Assembly (NCBI GenBank): GCA_947846985.1
Contig: CANTUZ010000003.1
Location: 58,662,096-58,726,095, forward strand
Direction of reading: 5' to 3'
Source of the DNA: Fratercula arctica
Taxonomy: Eukaryota; Chordata; Aves; Charadriiformes; Alcidae
Length of the DNA: 64,000 bases
Below are positions 44,601 to 55,689 of the stretch, piece by piece (position 1 is the stretch's first letter; each line of letters begins with the position of its first letter). The notes beneath the pieces were generated by a model that saw only the letters and a list, made by a program, of their open reading frames with translations, did not search any database and was not told the origin of the DNA. Position numbers and translations under genes: made by a program.

Positions 44601-47600
44601 GAAAACTACAGTTTTAAAATTGTTTGTTGGAAATAATCTGAGTGTACTTACAGAGGCATATACTGAATCAATAGTTGTTAAACAAAGGTACTATTAGCTG
44701 CATTTGTGAATTCTGGTATTAGTGAACTGATTGTTTGCAATGACCGTGTTCTGAAGTTTTTTTAAATTAGTAGATTTTTATGCCTGGCTGGAACAGAAAA
44801 GTATGTTTCACAGCTGCTTCACTCACGGTCACCGAGCATCGCATGTGACCTCAGTGGAAGAGACAAGCTTTGAGGAAGCCCAGAAGTAGTGTCTTGGCCG
44901 GCCTGCTCTCTCTCTGCCTGCAGCCCTCTGCCACAAACCCACCACTGTCCCCAACAAGACCCTGTAGTGCTGTGGCCCCAGGTGGCTCCCATGGCAAGTC
45001 CATCCTTGGCACTGCATGGAGCAGGGACCGTGAGACTCTCCACAGGTACCTGTCAAGTGTCCGGTGTAAGGACCTTGAGGGTTGCTCTGGCAAATCCTAA
45101 TGCTTGTGAGTTTGTCTCTGCCACATCAATAAAATACCCTTTAGATGCAGTGTATGCATCTGGAAGGATTGTGTTATTGAGGATCACAGATCAGGGGTGG
45201 CCAGCAGTGGATCCTCGAGCAGGGCAAGTGTGGTTCCCTGGCCGGAGCGGTCTCACACAACGAGCAGTGGGTTGTGCAGGCACAGACACTGCCCGGCACC
45301 TCAGGTACCAGCTCTGTGAAGAAGTACATTGGCAGAGGTGGCTGTCCACTCCCATGGAGAGCATGGGCCCATGGGGAGCAGGTGGACCCACGCTGGAGCT
45401 CTCTCCTCTTCCCTAACCCTTGATCACATGAGGATTTTGGCAGGCAGCTTACAGGAGCATGAAGGTTGGTCACCACGGAGTAACCTCACTTTTCCTCCAG
45501 CCTCAAGACATTCACTTGCCACCCCTACACAGCACAGACCCAAGGATGAGCTGTAACTCTTGTTTCTGTCAGGCACAAAACTCTTCTACCTCTCATCACC
45601 AACCAGCTCCCTCCCCATATGTCAGTTTGTCCCCGCTGCACATTTCTAATGCTGCTTTCTGCAAATGTTCTAGGGCAAAAGGAAGGAAATGCAGCAGAAC
45701 CTGCCCAACCACTGATCTGTCTGCTAGCAAGATGCACTCTCTGGGTTGGTGCAGAGCAATTTTTACTGGCATAGGAACAAGACAGACTTCTAAGGAAATC
45801 CAGTTGCTATTGCTATCTTTAAGTTGGGGCGAACTTAAATAATTTCATTTCAGGTAGAGGAACGTGACTGACTGCAGAGCACAGAAATGTCCTTCCACCA
45901 GCAAGGAGTCACTTGCAAAAGGTGGCTCGGGGATGGCTATTATAATCTTTTTCTTATAAGCTTGGGTACACCTTATCCATATGAAGTAATATTTTTCATC
46001 AAATAAGCATTCCATACTGCTGTTATCATTAAACAAATATTGTATTTAAGGAGGATGGAAGCAGGTTTATGAGTTTTTTACCAAACACAGCCATTAGCTG
46101 TTAACAAAAGAACACAGATTGCACCATACTTCAGGACTGAAAGAATTGGTTCCCCTATTCTAATACATTCTGCAAATTTACTGTAAGATAATTTTTACAA
46201 TGTAGTATTATCTTCTTGCCACATTTGTTTTCTTAAGCACAGACTTTAAAGTATAGATATGATTTACAGGCTTGGACTGTATTTGTAAATTCTAATGAAG
46301 TAAAAATGGCACTCTCTCATATGAATGATGCTGCAGGATACCTAAACATAAATTCTCACATAACTTTCCATAATTTATGCATTATATATGCATATATCCC
46401 TATACCTGCATTATAGCAGTTGAAATCCCAAGCAGCATTTGCTAAAACACCTTAGACTTACCTTATAGTCTGTTGACAATTTTAGACCATAAACAATCAA
46501 TCAAACTCTTCACATTCTACTTTTAAAAAAGTGTTGTTATGAAATCAAGAGTATGTCTTTCTAGCTATGACTAACCATGCTTTCTTTTCTATAGTTGTGC
46601 ATAGTTCACATCACTTCAGATAAGTGAGGACAGGGACTTCCTGAACAGTACTGTAATGTTATGTGAAATTCAGATAAGATGCACAGGCTTTCAAATTTCT
46701 CTTAAACATGGTCTTGACCTTTTGTAAGCCAATGTTCCTGAATTATTGCAATGGATACAATTCATTAATTTTTCTTATAGCAATGTAAAGAACAAAAGTA
46801 ATGTCACAGACAATTTAAATGCAACAATTTAACACTCTCTAACTAAATTTTCCAGCTAATAAAGCACAAAGCAGAAGTGTCAGAAATGAAAATCTTCCAG
46901 TTCACCACTTCCCCCTTGGACAATTTCCAAAACAAATCCTCAAGTCAGCATTCGGTTGCTTGAATCTTTTCACAAATATCCACAGCAATCCTCTTAGTGA
47001 TGCCAAATCTCTTGTATAGATATGACAAGATATCCAGTAATGAGTAATCCCTAAAACTGACATATAATATTCCACTAGAGAAGCCAAAACATTTACAGTT
47101 CTCACAAGCCACACCTTAACGTCCTTTTAATTTATTTTCATCCAGATAAACTTAGCCGTAATGAGGCTGATTTATATGAAGTCATGACAGGAGTCTCCAT
47201 CATTGTGGAAGCAAAACCAATGTGAAATCTTGGTCCCATTGACTTCCATACCTAAATGAAATTTTCACTGCCAGCCTTTGACTCGAGTCTTGCGTGTCAT
47301 CAAAAGAAACTGAGCAGTTGTTCTCAAACACTAACAGGCAGGTGTAGTGAGCATGGATTATTTTCATTTCAGATGGATGACATATATTTGGATACTTTTA
47401 GGAGTGAATAATAAATGAAAAATATAGCACAGTTTGTTGAATTATTGCACCTTAAAAAACAGAGGAGCTTACAGAGGAATATTCCATCTTTACAAAGTGT
47501 CTGGGTCTACTAGCCCAATTTTGACCTCAAACCATCTGACTACAGACACTCAGCTTAACACATTGAAATCTGCTGATCCTCAGACCGAGTGGATTTGTTG

Positions 47601-49190
47601 GTGGTTACATCTCATTACTTCTGATTTTCAACTATCTACAGAGAGAGGTGAATAACTGACACCTTCCAAGGGAGTTCTTCCATGTAACCAACAGCTGCTC
47701 TGATTATCACTGGGTGTCCTAGCCCAGCACGGAGGGAAGGCAGGGTCTGCCTGTGAAGCCACACGTACAAGTGGTCCAGTGAAAAGTCTGGATGTCCTTT
47801 TTGAGGCTATGAGATGTGGAGCAGGTACTTGCCTCTTTAGGTGTCATTCCTGACATCCCATTCTCTGGGATCTGGCCTGCTGGGTTAGCACACGTGGCAG
47901 ATAATGCTCTGAACCTGAAGAGCTTCAGGAACAGCAGCCTTCACTCTGTTGCCTGCTGAGATGCCCATGCGAGGCTGAAGGGCAGAAGAGGCAGGCGTGA
48001 CGATAGCTTTCCTATTGTTAGCCATTTCCCAGCACTCTGACAGCCCTCAGGCCCATCCTGGCTGGATCTGTCCCGTCTGCCTGCCTTGGGCAAGGAGTTG
48101 AGGGTGGCTGCTGGCATCCCCTCTGTATTGGCAACTTCAAACCCCATGATGGATCTTTATAGGGTGAGTCTAATCCTCTGTTTCTTGCTACAACCATTTT
48201 GGAACAAGTCAGAAGGTAGAATTTTATTACCATTTCAGTTTTCAGGTTTTTGATTTTGACCTGAAGCTATGGAAAGCATGTTTTTTGGTACCTCGCCAGG
48301 TTGCATCAGTAAGCCTGACACACTGGTCTCTCAGTCACTCCCATGGCTGTATGTTTAGGGAAGTCCAGTCCCCAACCCTATCTCCATCCAACCTAGGGAG
48401 ATTCCGGCAAAAATATTACACAACTCAAAATGCACGATAAGCAGGAACAATGCTAGGAAGGGCTTTACACTGAATAAGCTCCACATGACAAATACGAAAT
48501 TAATGCCTGCAACATCAACCGCCTGTGGCCATGGTGCAAACGGTGGGCAATAGGTGGGTGTGCAAACCTGCCTTTGGGGGAAGACTTCAACCACACAGGT
48601 GAATGCTCTTTGCTTTAGTGTTATCAGTGACATCTGCTGGTAATAGACAGTAAATTCAGTTTTAATCTTTTTCAAATCTATATACGAGTCTAAATGGCTA
48701 ATCCTGATCAAGTATTTTACAAAGTTGTATTTCCCAAAGTGTATTTCTTTCAGACAAAACCATATAATGACCGTGCTCCATGCCAGGAGCAAGGACTAAC
48801 CAGGACACTGCCTGTACAGAGCATGGTATTTTTTGGTGGTGGGAAACTATGGAACCAAGGAAGCAACCGAAGTTATTTAGTGTGCCTGAAAAGTAGTTGA
48901 TGAATACCTGTTCTTTGTTATTGTTAGCTACATGTAGCTTTTGTAAGTATTCCAAACCTCATAGCCCTTCCAAATCAATGAATATGGCAACAATTCAACT
49001 CCCAATTTGAAATACATAATTTGAATAATGACTATGACCAATTAAAAAGGCCACCAGTGAAGGTGAAGGAACTTAATAAAGAAAATAGGACAATTCAGAG
49101 GTGCTGCAAAAGACTCCATTGGTAATTGATGGGTTGGGTTTTGCACAAAAAGAAAGAATTCTCATCAACGGAAGTGAGTTTAGCAGCGGG
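41697..49190. other. Intergenic or gene-flanking stretch with no recognised gene
   Basis: I found no recognisable exon in 7.5 kb. A G+C-richer block at 41880-42490 carries a 149-codon plus-strand frame that starts in a good context (CCATGG, 41882) and long minus-strand frames. None resembles a known protein, and the composition alone can explain them. A second GC-richer block lies at 44820-45560. An AATAAA at 43296-43301 is followed by a GT-rich tract. The part at 46040-47420 is strongly AT-rich and repeat-poor. I looked here, without success, for the large C-terminal exon of TAGAP and for exons of RSPH3. Confidence 0.5.
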
Positions 49191-49194
49191 CCAC

Positions 49195-49402
49195 CAAGGT
49201 GGATGGGGCTGGAGCGCTTGTCCTGTGAAGGGAGGCTGAGGGACCAGGACTGGTTCAGCCTGGGGCTGAGGTGGCTTCAGTGGAGCCCGACAGCAGCCCC
49301 CCAGCACCTGTCGGGGTGTCAGCAGGATGACAGAGCCGAACTCTTCCCAGCTGCGCATGGCAGGAGGTTGGACTGAGACCTCCTGAACTCTCCTCCAGCC
49401 TA
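49195..49402 (+). repeat. Decayed CR1 fragment
   Basis: 'ggatggggctggagcgcttg', 'gttcagcctggggctgaggt' and, near the end, 'ggcaggaggttggactgaga' are CR1 landmarks in plus orientation. The middle is shortened by internal deletion, which brings the 3' end close to the upstream part. Confidence 0.65.
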
Positions 49403-50830
49403 GGACAGGTGTTGATGAGCTAGGCAGCAAATACGGAAAAGCGAAAGAGAGGCAGGCTGGTGGTGTTTGTTAGCATGGTCCAGCCTCGCTGTGCATCCCA
49501 GATATGGTGTATCTAGTTGTAAAAGTTGTAAGAAAAGAGATTTAATAGGAATATGAGGGAGTTAACTCATCAACAGTACATCCTACAGCAGCATTCTCCT
49601 TGGGATATTTATTCAATAGTCCTATACAACACTTCTTACTTAAAAGGAGAGAAAATCCCATCCCCCTTGAAGACCTACATGAAGAAGTGATCCTTAAGTG
49701 TACATACCAGCACATGTATCATAGGATAGAATACCTAACAGACCAGCTGTAATTATCCAAATTATACTTTAAAGAAAATTCAGAGTCTTCAATAAACTGA
49801 AAATAAACCCAAATGAAACAAACACAATTGTAATTCAAACCCAAAATCACAGCAGGAGGAAAACAATAGGAATGAAAGATGTAACGCAAGGATAAGAAGT
49901 GATCTAGGACCACAACGGTGGACGTGCGTTCATCACAATTTTGTGTTTCTACAGAAGACAGAGTTTAGATTGTTCAGGTGTTTCAGCTGCAGCCTCGGAA
50001 GACTGACAAATAAAAGAACCTGAATACTTAGCTTGAACTAGCCCAAAAGACGGGTGATATTTTAAGCTATTTCAAAAGCAAGGACATGATTATTGACTGC
50101 TGAGGAGGTAAGACCTTGTTCTGATGAAAAGTGGTGGTCACGTAACTTCTCAGTCAACCATGGCCTTTCAGTAAGGCAAAAATTATCCAAGAAATGAATG
50201 GTAAAATTATTTTTGTGAAGCCAAAACCAGAACTCAAACCCAAATTTAAAACATGCACAAGGCACCTGTGCATGCTCTGATGACATGTACTCTATAACGT
50301 CTGCTCTTCTTGAAAGCGGTTCCTGAAAGGACATTTCACTCCACAGACTTCTGAAGCCAGTGCCTAGACCTTTGAGTTTCAGCTAACCTTGAAGAATAAA
50401 CAGCTCTGGGAGAAGTTAACTTTGATAAGGCAAGTGCAAAAAAGGACACTGATATGATCTCAGTATGCTGAAAACATGTCTTTCTTTTCATAGCCCGTTC
50501 CTCCTGAGAAGCAGTGACAAAACAGAGACCTCTGGGTCTGTTCTGTTAGGAGAATGATACTCTGTTTCGAGGACTGCCAGAAAGGTCCTTGAGGTATCAG
50601 CACATCTGTAACAGAATGTGCTTGAGACAGATGTTTAACATTGGGATTTAATTTTGTTCTGTGGGGGTTCTCATTTTGAACTTCTGGAAAGTGTTCCTGT
50701 AGAAAAAAAAATGCAATAACATATTGAACCCTCTGCAACTCTCTGTGTTTCCACAGTTGTATTCCCATACCAAAATAAATAATTTAGCCCAGCAGCCCCA
50801 ATCTGTGACATCCCCAGCTTGTTCTCATAC
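49403..50830 (-). other. Downstream of the last recognised TAGAP exon
   Basis: The donor at 50830 implies an intron running to lower coordinates, but I found no continuing TAGAP exon here. Reading through the donor reaches a stop at 50784-50786, about 15 codons past the exon. The frames at 50062-50334 and 50460-50768 do not resemble TAGAP. Otherwise this is AT-rich unique sequence. Confidence 0.5.
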
Positions 50831-50948
50831 CTGTGGAGCTGTCTGTGTGCTCTGGTGACTCCTCAGCCGAGGCACAGGCAGGCAAGGCAATGTCCTCCCC
50901 AAATATCTCTGAGCAGTTGTTTATAAGGAACTCCACCAACACTGTCAC
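50831..50948 (-). CDS. TAGAP: TAGAP-like RhoGAP, exon C (end of RhoGAP domain)
   Basis: The 118-nt exon runs from acceptor GGGTGCAG to donor CACAG|GTATGAG on the minus strand. It encodes 39 codons plus one base: VTVLVEFLINNCSEIFGED, then a short acidic Ser/Glu-rich tail ending EHTDSST. Human TAGAP has KTLVEFLIDNCFEIFGE followed later by EHTDSS at the same place, so both the domain end and the linker agree, which a generic RhoGAP would not show. The last helix of the RhoGAP fold ends here. The exon leaves in phase 1, so a further exon is expected; it was not found down to at least 45 kb. Confidence 0.85.
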
Positions 50949-51542
50949 CTGCACCCAGAAAACAGTTGCAGTCAAAGGGATGAAAACATATTAAACGGTC
51001 TTTCCTGCTCCCGCCTGCTGTCTTTGTGCGAAGGGCAGCACAGAGCAGGGTGGCTTCTGCCAAAATCATAGAATCATAGAATACCAGGTTGGAAGGGACC
51101 TCAAGGATCATCTGGTCCAACCTTTCTTGGCAAAAAATCCTCGCTTAAAGTCAGAGGGTGAGTCCACTCTGGAGGATGAGGCCTGATGCCGCAGATGAAT
51201 TGATCTGCCCCAATACAAAAAAAACACCATCAGCCGCAGCTTCAGCCTCGCTGCCCAGCGGGCCCGTGGGTCGCAATGCCCACCGGGTGCCCCTTGCTCT
51301 CTGCGTGACAAGTATTCAGGAGCTGTGATACGACACGGGGGCCTGCAGGGCAACTGCTGCTATTGCTCAGAGGAGGTGAGCCGAGGGGCAGCCTTGCCCA
51401 TCACATTGCAGGCACCTGAGCCGAGGGGCAGCCCCGATGTCCAGGGGTGCTGTGTTTTTCAGCTTTTGCAGTGGCGGTGGGACCCCTAGGGATGGCTCTG
51501 AGCTGCCCCAAAGCGGGTGGCTGCTTGGTGAGCTCAACACAC
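50949..51542 (-). other. TAGAP: TAGAP-like intron carrying a CR1 tail
   Basis: This 594-bp intron lies between exons B and C, with donor AAG|GTGTGT and acceptor GTGCAG. A CR1 tail sits near its 3' side at 51063-51150. Confidence 0.8.
51063..51150 (-). mobile_element. CR1 3' tail in the TAGAP-like intron
   Basis: AAATCATAGAATCATAGAAT is followed by 'accaggttggaagggacctc' and 'ggatcatctggtccaacctt': the reverse complement of a CR1 3' end. Only about 90 bp remain. It ends roughly 115 bp before the exon C acceptor in transcript order. Confidence 0.9.
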
Positions 51543-51738
51543 CTTGTCATTCATCTCCTTCTGCACTTCCAGCGGGAGCGTGTTGTCCGTCTCTGGGCTC
51601 AGCATATTTGGGCCAACGCAGATGACCAGATTGCTGGAGTCCATCCTGTTGGTCTCGGCGTTTTGGCTGATGTGGTGGAGCAGAGACAGCAAGTGCTTGA
51701 GCAAGACGAGGTTTGGTCTAGGCAGTTTGTCAGCCACC
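51543..51738 (-). CDS. TAGAP: TAGAP-like RhoGAP, exon B (central RhoGAP domain)
   Basis: The 196-nt exon begins with one base that completes a Glu codon and then gives exactly 65 codons. It starts VADKLPRPNLVLLKHLLSLL, passes NRMDSSNLVICVGPNMLSPE and ends EMNDK. VADKLPRPNL, RMDSSNL and GPNM are hallmark RhoGAP positions, including the conserved Asn of the family's active-site region (SSNL). Human TAGAP is nearly identical at these motifs. The acceptor is a strong pyrimidine tract ending CCTGCAG and the donor is AAG|GTGTGT. No frame break or stop is present, so this part is under selection or was lost recently. RhoGAP domains speed GTP hydrolysis on Rho-family GTPases; TAGAP acts in activated T cells. 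Confidence 0.88.
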
Positions 51739-52446
51739 CTGCAGGAAGACAAACAAAATGTGACGTTAATTCATGGTGCAGCAGCCACCACTTCTTTATT
51801 CGAGCAAGTCTCAATTAAACTCAGACAGATTACGCTTCCTGCAGAGAGAGGCACGCGTGTGCTTTCTTCACTGCTTAGCAGAAGTATCATTCAGAAACCC
51901 CCAACAGCAGCTGAGCGTGTGGTTAGTTATAAGATCTTGAATGACAAGATCTTGACTGAAAGGCAAGCATTACAGCAGTCCGTGTCTTTGAGTAGATGAC
52001 GCCAGGAGATGTCACTGGAGACTTCCCAAAGGCACGTGAAAGGCTGCAGTTGTGCTGTGCAGCTTTCAAAGCACTCCCAGTTGGCCTCCACAGCTGCTCT
52101 TTCTAAAGCGCAAAACGTGGCCATGGTCTCCACATGCCCAACCCCACCGCCAGCAGATGTGAAGGCTCCCTGTCAGTGCCTGTCCCACAGCACAGTGACT
52201 GCGTTGGCTGAGGCACTGCAGCCTCTCTCCTCTTCCTACACTAGTGCTTTCGTAGGGCAATCTCAAATAACTTCAGGAAGTGCTGCTGCTAGAGCCCTCC
52301 AAACCAAACCCCATGGAGCAATAGCAAGTTGATATAAATGACAGGCTTTTAAATGAGACTTTCAATTTTGGGAGTCATCACTGGCCTCTACCAGCCAGTC
52401 CATCACGTTGGGGCTGGTTGCAAAACTTCCTGGTTGCAAAACTTAC
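51739..52446 (-). other. TAGAP: TAGAP-like intron
   Basis: This 708-bp intron lies between exons A and B, with donor GA|GTAAGT and acceptor CCTGCAG. I see no repeats in it. Confidence 0.8.
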
Positions 52447-52556
52447 TCTTTCAATTCTTCAATTTTTTCTTGCTTGCTTGGCTTCTCCAGAGCTTGCATC
52501 CACTTCTCATAGAGGTTGGCCGACAGGAGTTTGGAGGGAATATTTCGGAGGAAGTC
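52447..52556 (-). CDS. TAGAP: TAGAP-like RhoGAP, exon A (middle of RhoGAP domain)
   Basis: The 110-nt exon encodes DFLRNIPSKLLSANLYEKWM and, near its end, a Lys/Glu-rich helix finishing ELK plus two bases (GA) that join G of exon B to give Glu. FLR-IP-LL is the signature of the RhoGAP segment that packs against the GTPase; human TAGAP has DFLRSIPRKLLSSDLFEEWM here. The acceptor is GCCTTGCAG and the donor GTAAGT. The preceding exon should hold the arginine finger (G-[IV]-FR) and end in a VFK-like segment. I could not find it between 52557 and 63380, where the LTR elements lie. Confidence 0.86.
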
Positions 52557-53323
52557 CTGCAAGGCCAAGAGATTTAGATGAGGCTTTGGGCACTACCCCT
52601 GAGCACACAGGGAGTGTCATCGTGACTTGGGCTGAGGAGACACAAAAACGAAGGAGGGCGGTTGGTTGTGGGCCTGGGCCTCCAGAGGGGCAGCTGAGCC
52701 CCAGTGCACGGGGGCTGGCACGTAGCTGCTCTCTGCACATGGGTCCGCACAGCCGGGGCTTGGACCCTGCAGGGTGGGTGCCTGGCTGCTATGGAAAATG
52801 TCAACTGCATTTTTTTGAACATTGAGGTAAAATGCAGTCCTGGACATGTCAGCTGGAAGGAAATGGTTTTGACTTTGTGTTTGATAAGAAGCCTTCTACC
52901 ACTGTGGGTTTGAGAAGAAGCCTTCCACTTCCTCACAGAGCTTCTCATGATGTCCACTGCTGCAGTTTGGCTCTGCACCCACAGTAGCACAGGGGAGATC
53001 CTGGTGGTCTGCAGCTTCTGGTCCCTGCTTAGAGCCACAGCAGCATCCCTCGAGTGCGTGTGTGGGTGTAAGAGGGGGAGGAGAGGGGACAGAGGGAGAC
53101 TGTCTAGCACTGCAGGCACTGGAGGGCAGGACAGGCCACAGCAATCTGGCTGCAGGGACGTGTATAAAGACACTGATGTCACCTGTTGCGCACCCTGCAC
53201 TAGTGATGCCTGTCTGGAGTTCCCTCCTCTGATAAACCCTGAAGATGTCGACCTTTCACAAAATCTACTCATAACCTGAGGAGCCAACAGTTGGGGTCAC
53301 TCTACACAGTCTACACTAAGATC
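52557..53323 (-). other. Upstream of TAGAP-like exon A, no exon recognised
   Basis: This should be an intron if the gene is complete. A 237-codon minus-strand frame (52574-53287) crosses it but has the composition of random G+C-rich sequence and no RhoGAP motif. One copy of a 17-bp duplication (53307-53323) lies at the right edge. Confidence 0.5.
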
Positions 53324-53409
53324 ACAGACTTACAGAATGGTTTGAGTTGGAAGGGACCTTTAAAAATCATCTAGTCCAATGCCCCTGACATGTCCACATG
53401 TCTCCTGCT
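53324..53409 (-). mobile_element. Short CR1 tail flanked by a 17-bp duplication
   Basis: 'cagaatggtttgagttggaa', 'gggacctttaaaaatcatct' and 'agtccaatgcccctgaca' identify a reversed CR1 3' end. CAGTCTACACTAAGATC (53307-53323) directly before it and CAGTCCACACTAAGATC (53410-53426) directly after it differ at one base, as a target-site duplication would. Confidence 0.8.
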
Positions 53410-53564
53410 CAGTCCACACTAAGATCCTGGGTTTCAGGGCTTTCTAACTGCAGCTACTGAGTATTTCCATGCCATGTCTCAGCCCTGGGCAGAACCCTTT
53501 CAAAAAGTTCAGCAAAACTGTTTCAGCCTGTCCTTTGAATGAGGTTGGAAGAAAAATACATTCA

Positions 53565-54158
53565 CCTGCTGTCATGGTTTCAGTTGGGGTAGAATTAACT
53601 TTCTTACTAGCAGCTGGTGTAATGCTATGTTTTGGATTTGGGATGAAAGCGATGTTGATAGCGCACTGATGTTTTTGGTGGTTGCTACGCAGTCAAAGCC
53701 TCTTCTGCTCCTCACACCACCCCATCAGCGAGTGGGCTGGGGGTGCACAAAAAGTTGGGAGGGGACACAGCCAGGACAGCTGTCCCCAACTGACCAAAGG
53801 AGTGTTCCATACCATATGATGTGATGCTCAGCATATAAAGCTGAGGGAAGGAGGAGGAAGGGGGAGATGTTCAGAGTTATGGTGTTTTGTCTTCCCAAGT
53901 AAACCATTATGTGTGATGGAGCCTTGCTTTCCTAGAGATGCTGAACACCTGCCTGTCAATGGGAAGCAGTGAATGAATTCCTTGTTTTGCTTTGCTTGCT
54001 TGAACAGCTTTTGCTTTAGTTATTAAATTGTCTTTATCTCAACCCACAAGTTTTTTCTCACTTCTACTCTTCCAGTTCTCTCCCCATCCCAACTGAGGGG
54101 AGTGAGCGAGAAGCTCTGTGGTCCTAGTTGCTGGCTGTGGTTAAACCACGACACCTGC
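53565..54158 (+). mobile_element. Solo LTR of an avian endogenous retrovirus
   Basis: The LTR is 53570-54153 (584 bp). It starts TGTCATGGTTT and ends AACCACGACA, with the terminal TG...CA expected of LTRs. The 5-bp direct repeat CCTGC flanks it exactly at 53565-53569 and 54154-54158. A TATA-like CATATAAAG lies near 53840 and an ATTAAA poly-A signal near 54021 ('gttattaaattg'), so its transcription direction is plus. It shares the block 'gggaggggacacagcc' and the 'gaatgaattcctt' part with the LTRs of the provirus at 55.7-61.1 kb, so they are related. A single LTR with intact target repeats is the product of recombination between the two LTRs of a former provirus. Confidence 0.93.
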
Positions 54159-54589
54159 CTATATTCAACCATCTTTTCAGATGTCCCAGTAAGTAACCCT
54201 TGTAACTTCCTTGCTATGGAGCCAGATTTTGGTGTTTTAGCTTTGCAGCACCATCATGAGGTTCCTCAGCCAGGAGGTGGAAGAAACGGTGCAGCACAGC
54301 TCCAGCACACTTTGTAAGAGTGAAGCAGAGGCTGTAGCACACAGATAGGCAGGATGCTGGACTTCTGCTTCGTGTTTTACGGTTCTCGTGTAAATCTTCC
54401 TGTAATTTCCAGGAGGATAAAGGAAGTGGCAGAATCAAACCGCTGAAAACCAGAAGTTATTCTCTGGAGCAGATCCTTCAAAAAGTTTATATCCCACATG
54501 GGTTCCAAAATACCTGGGGAAATTTTCAGAAGAGCTCAAGCTCCTGGCCACTTTGAAAACATGTCCAGGGACACTGTCCATGTGGAAAT

Positions 54590-55689
54590 CCAGTCGCACA
54601 TCTCACTGGAATTGGCAGGGCACATCTAAAATCAAATACACAGACACAAATCCAAACTGCATGTAGAGCAGGCTGGATAAAACTAAACAAAACACTCAAC
54701 AGCCACCTGAAAAACGCATGCTGTGCCTTGAAAAACACAGATTATTGTGGGCTCATTACCAAACCCTGTGTAGGGAGCAACCTTGTTCTGTTTGCACATT
54801 GCATTAAACACATTTAGTTTGCAGTCCCAGAGGTGCAGCTGGTGATTCATCTCCTCCAGCACCTCTGGCCGCTTTCCCATGAGCAGAGCTCCCAGCACAG
54901 ACCCTGACACCGCTCCTACCCCAGTCCCTGATAAGTAGCCACCTACGTAAATCACTAACGTTTTCTTCCCATGGAGACCTGGAAGGAGCGCTCAGCAAAC
55001 ATTCAGCTATGCATTATTGTGTGTACTTGTAGCAATGTTTCCAGAAGGAATGCATTCCTGCTGTCTCACTGCTCAGGATCCACCAGCAATTTATCTGCTG
55101 CTCTTTGGACTAAAGGGACAAATATTGCCTCATTCCACACCACCTGACAGCCATTTCCCTCCAGACCATAGGTCTGGACTCTTTTGCAAGCAGATCTTGC
55201 CAGTCAGGGCTGTGGACAAGAAAAAGATGTGGATGTGCCTCTTTTCCGAAGCGTACAAACCCTTCAACATACAGTTCCTGAGCAGTCGTCGTGAAACATC
55301 CTGGCATATGCAGATCCACAGCATTAGCAGTGCCTGACCTACACACAGCAGCTTGGGATATGATCCATGTCATACCCCTGCCTTGTTAGCCTCACCCGCG
55401 CTGCTCTCTGCCGCCCATCAGCACTGCAGGCAGCATTGCTCCCAGATGCAGAGCTTTCCTGTGGCCCAGCGCAAGAGCCAGGAGCTCTCTGGTGCCAGAT
55501 CTCTTCCCAAGTAGAGACCCACCGGGCACACACAGCCCCGCCACCCCACACACATGCAGACAGACATTCATTCACTGTGGGGTCCCTGCCAAGGGCTCAG
55601 CAGGTCACACTTCCCAGCCCTCTGATCCAATCCACAGAGCTTCACACAGCAGACAGCTCACAAACGAGAGGCTGCACATCTTTTTTGAT
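54590..55689. other. Unique sequence between solo LTR and provirus, with two unrecognised frames
   Basis: Two minus-strand frames stand out from chance. One at 55110-55373 includes ELYVEGFVRFGKEAHPHLFL. The second at 54683-54955 includes YLSGTGVGAVSGSVLGALLM, a glycine-rich hydrophobic segment, then a charged helix-like stretch. A possible donor (CAG|GTGGTG) ends useful sequence in the first, and a CCTTCCAG acceptor lies just before the second. In transcript order they would sit upstream of TAGAP-like exon A. They match no part of TAGAP that I know, and I do not recognise a family. Confidence 0.3.

Noticed and set aside
48355..48792. 145-codon minus-strand frame with hydrophobic segments
   Set aside because: It has no start or splice context and no recognised family, and its hydrophobic segments arise from T/A-rich codons.
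52574..53287. 237-codon minus-strand frame directly upstream of TAGAP-like exon A
   Set aside because: It is on the right strand and tempting, but has no RhoGAP or TAGAP motif. Exon A has its own acceptor at 52557, so this is intron.
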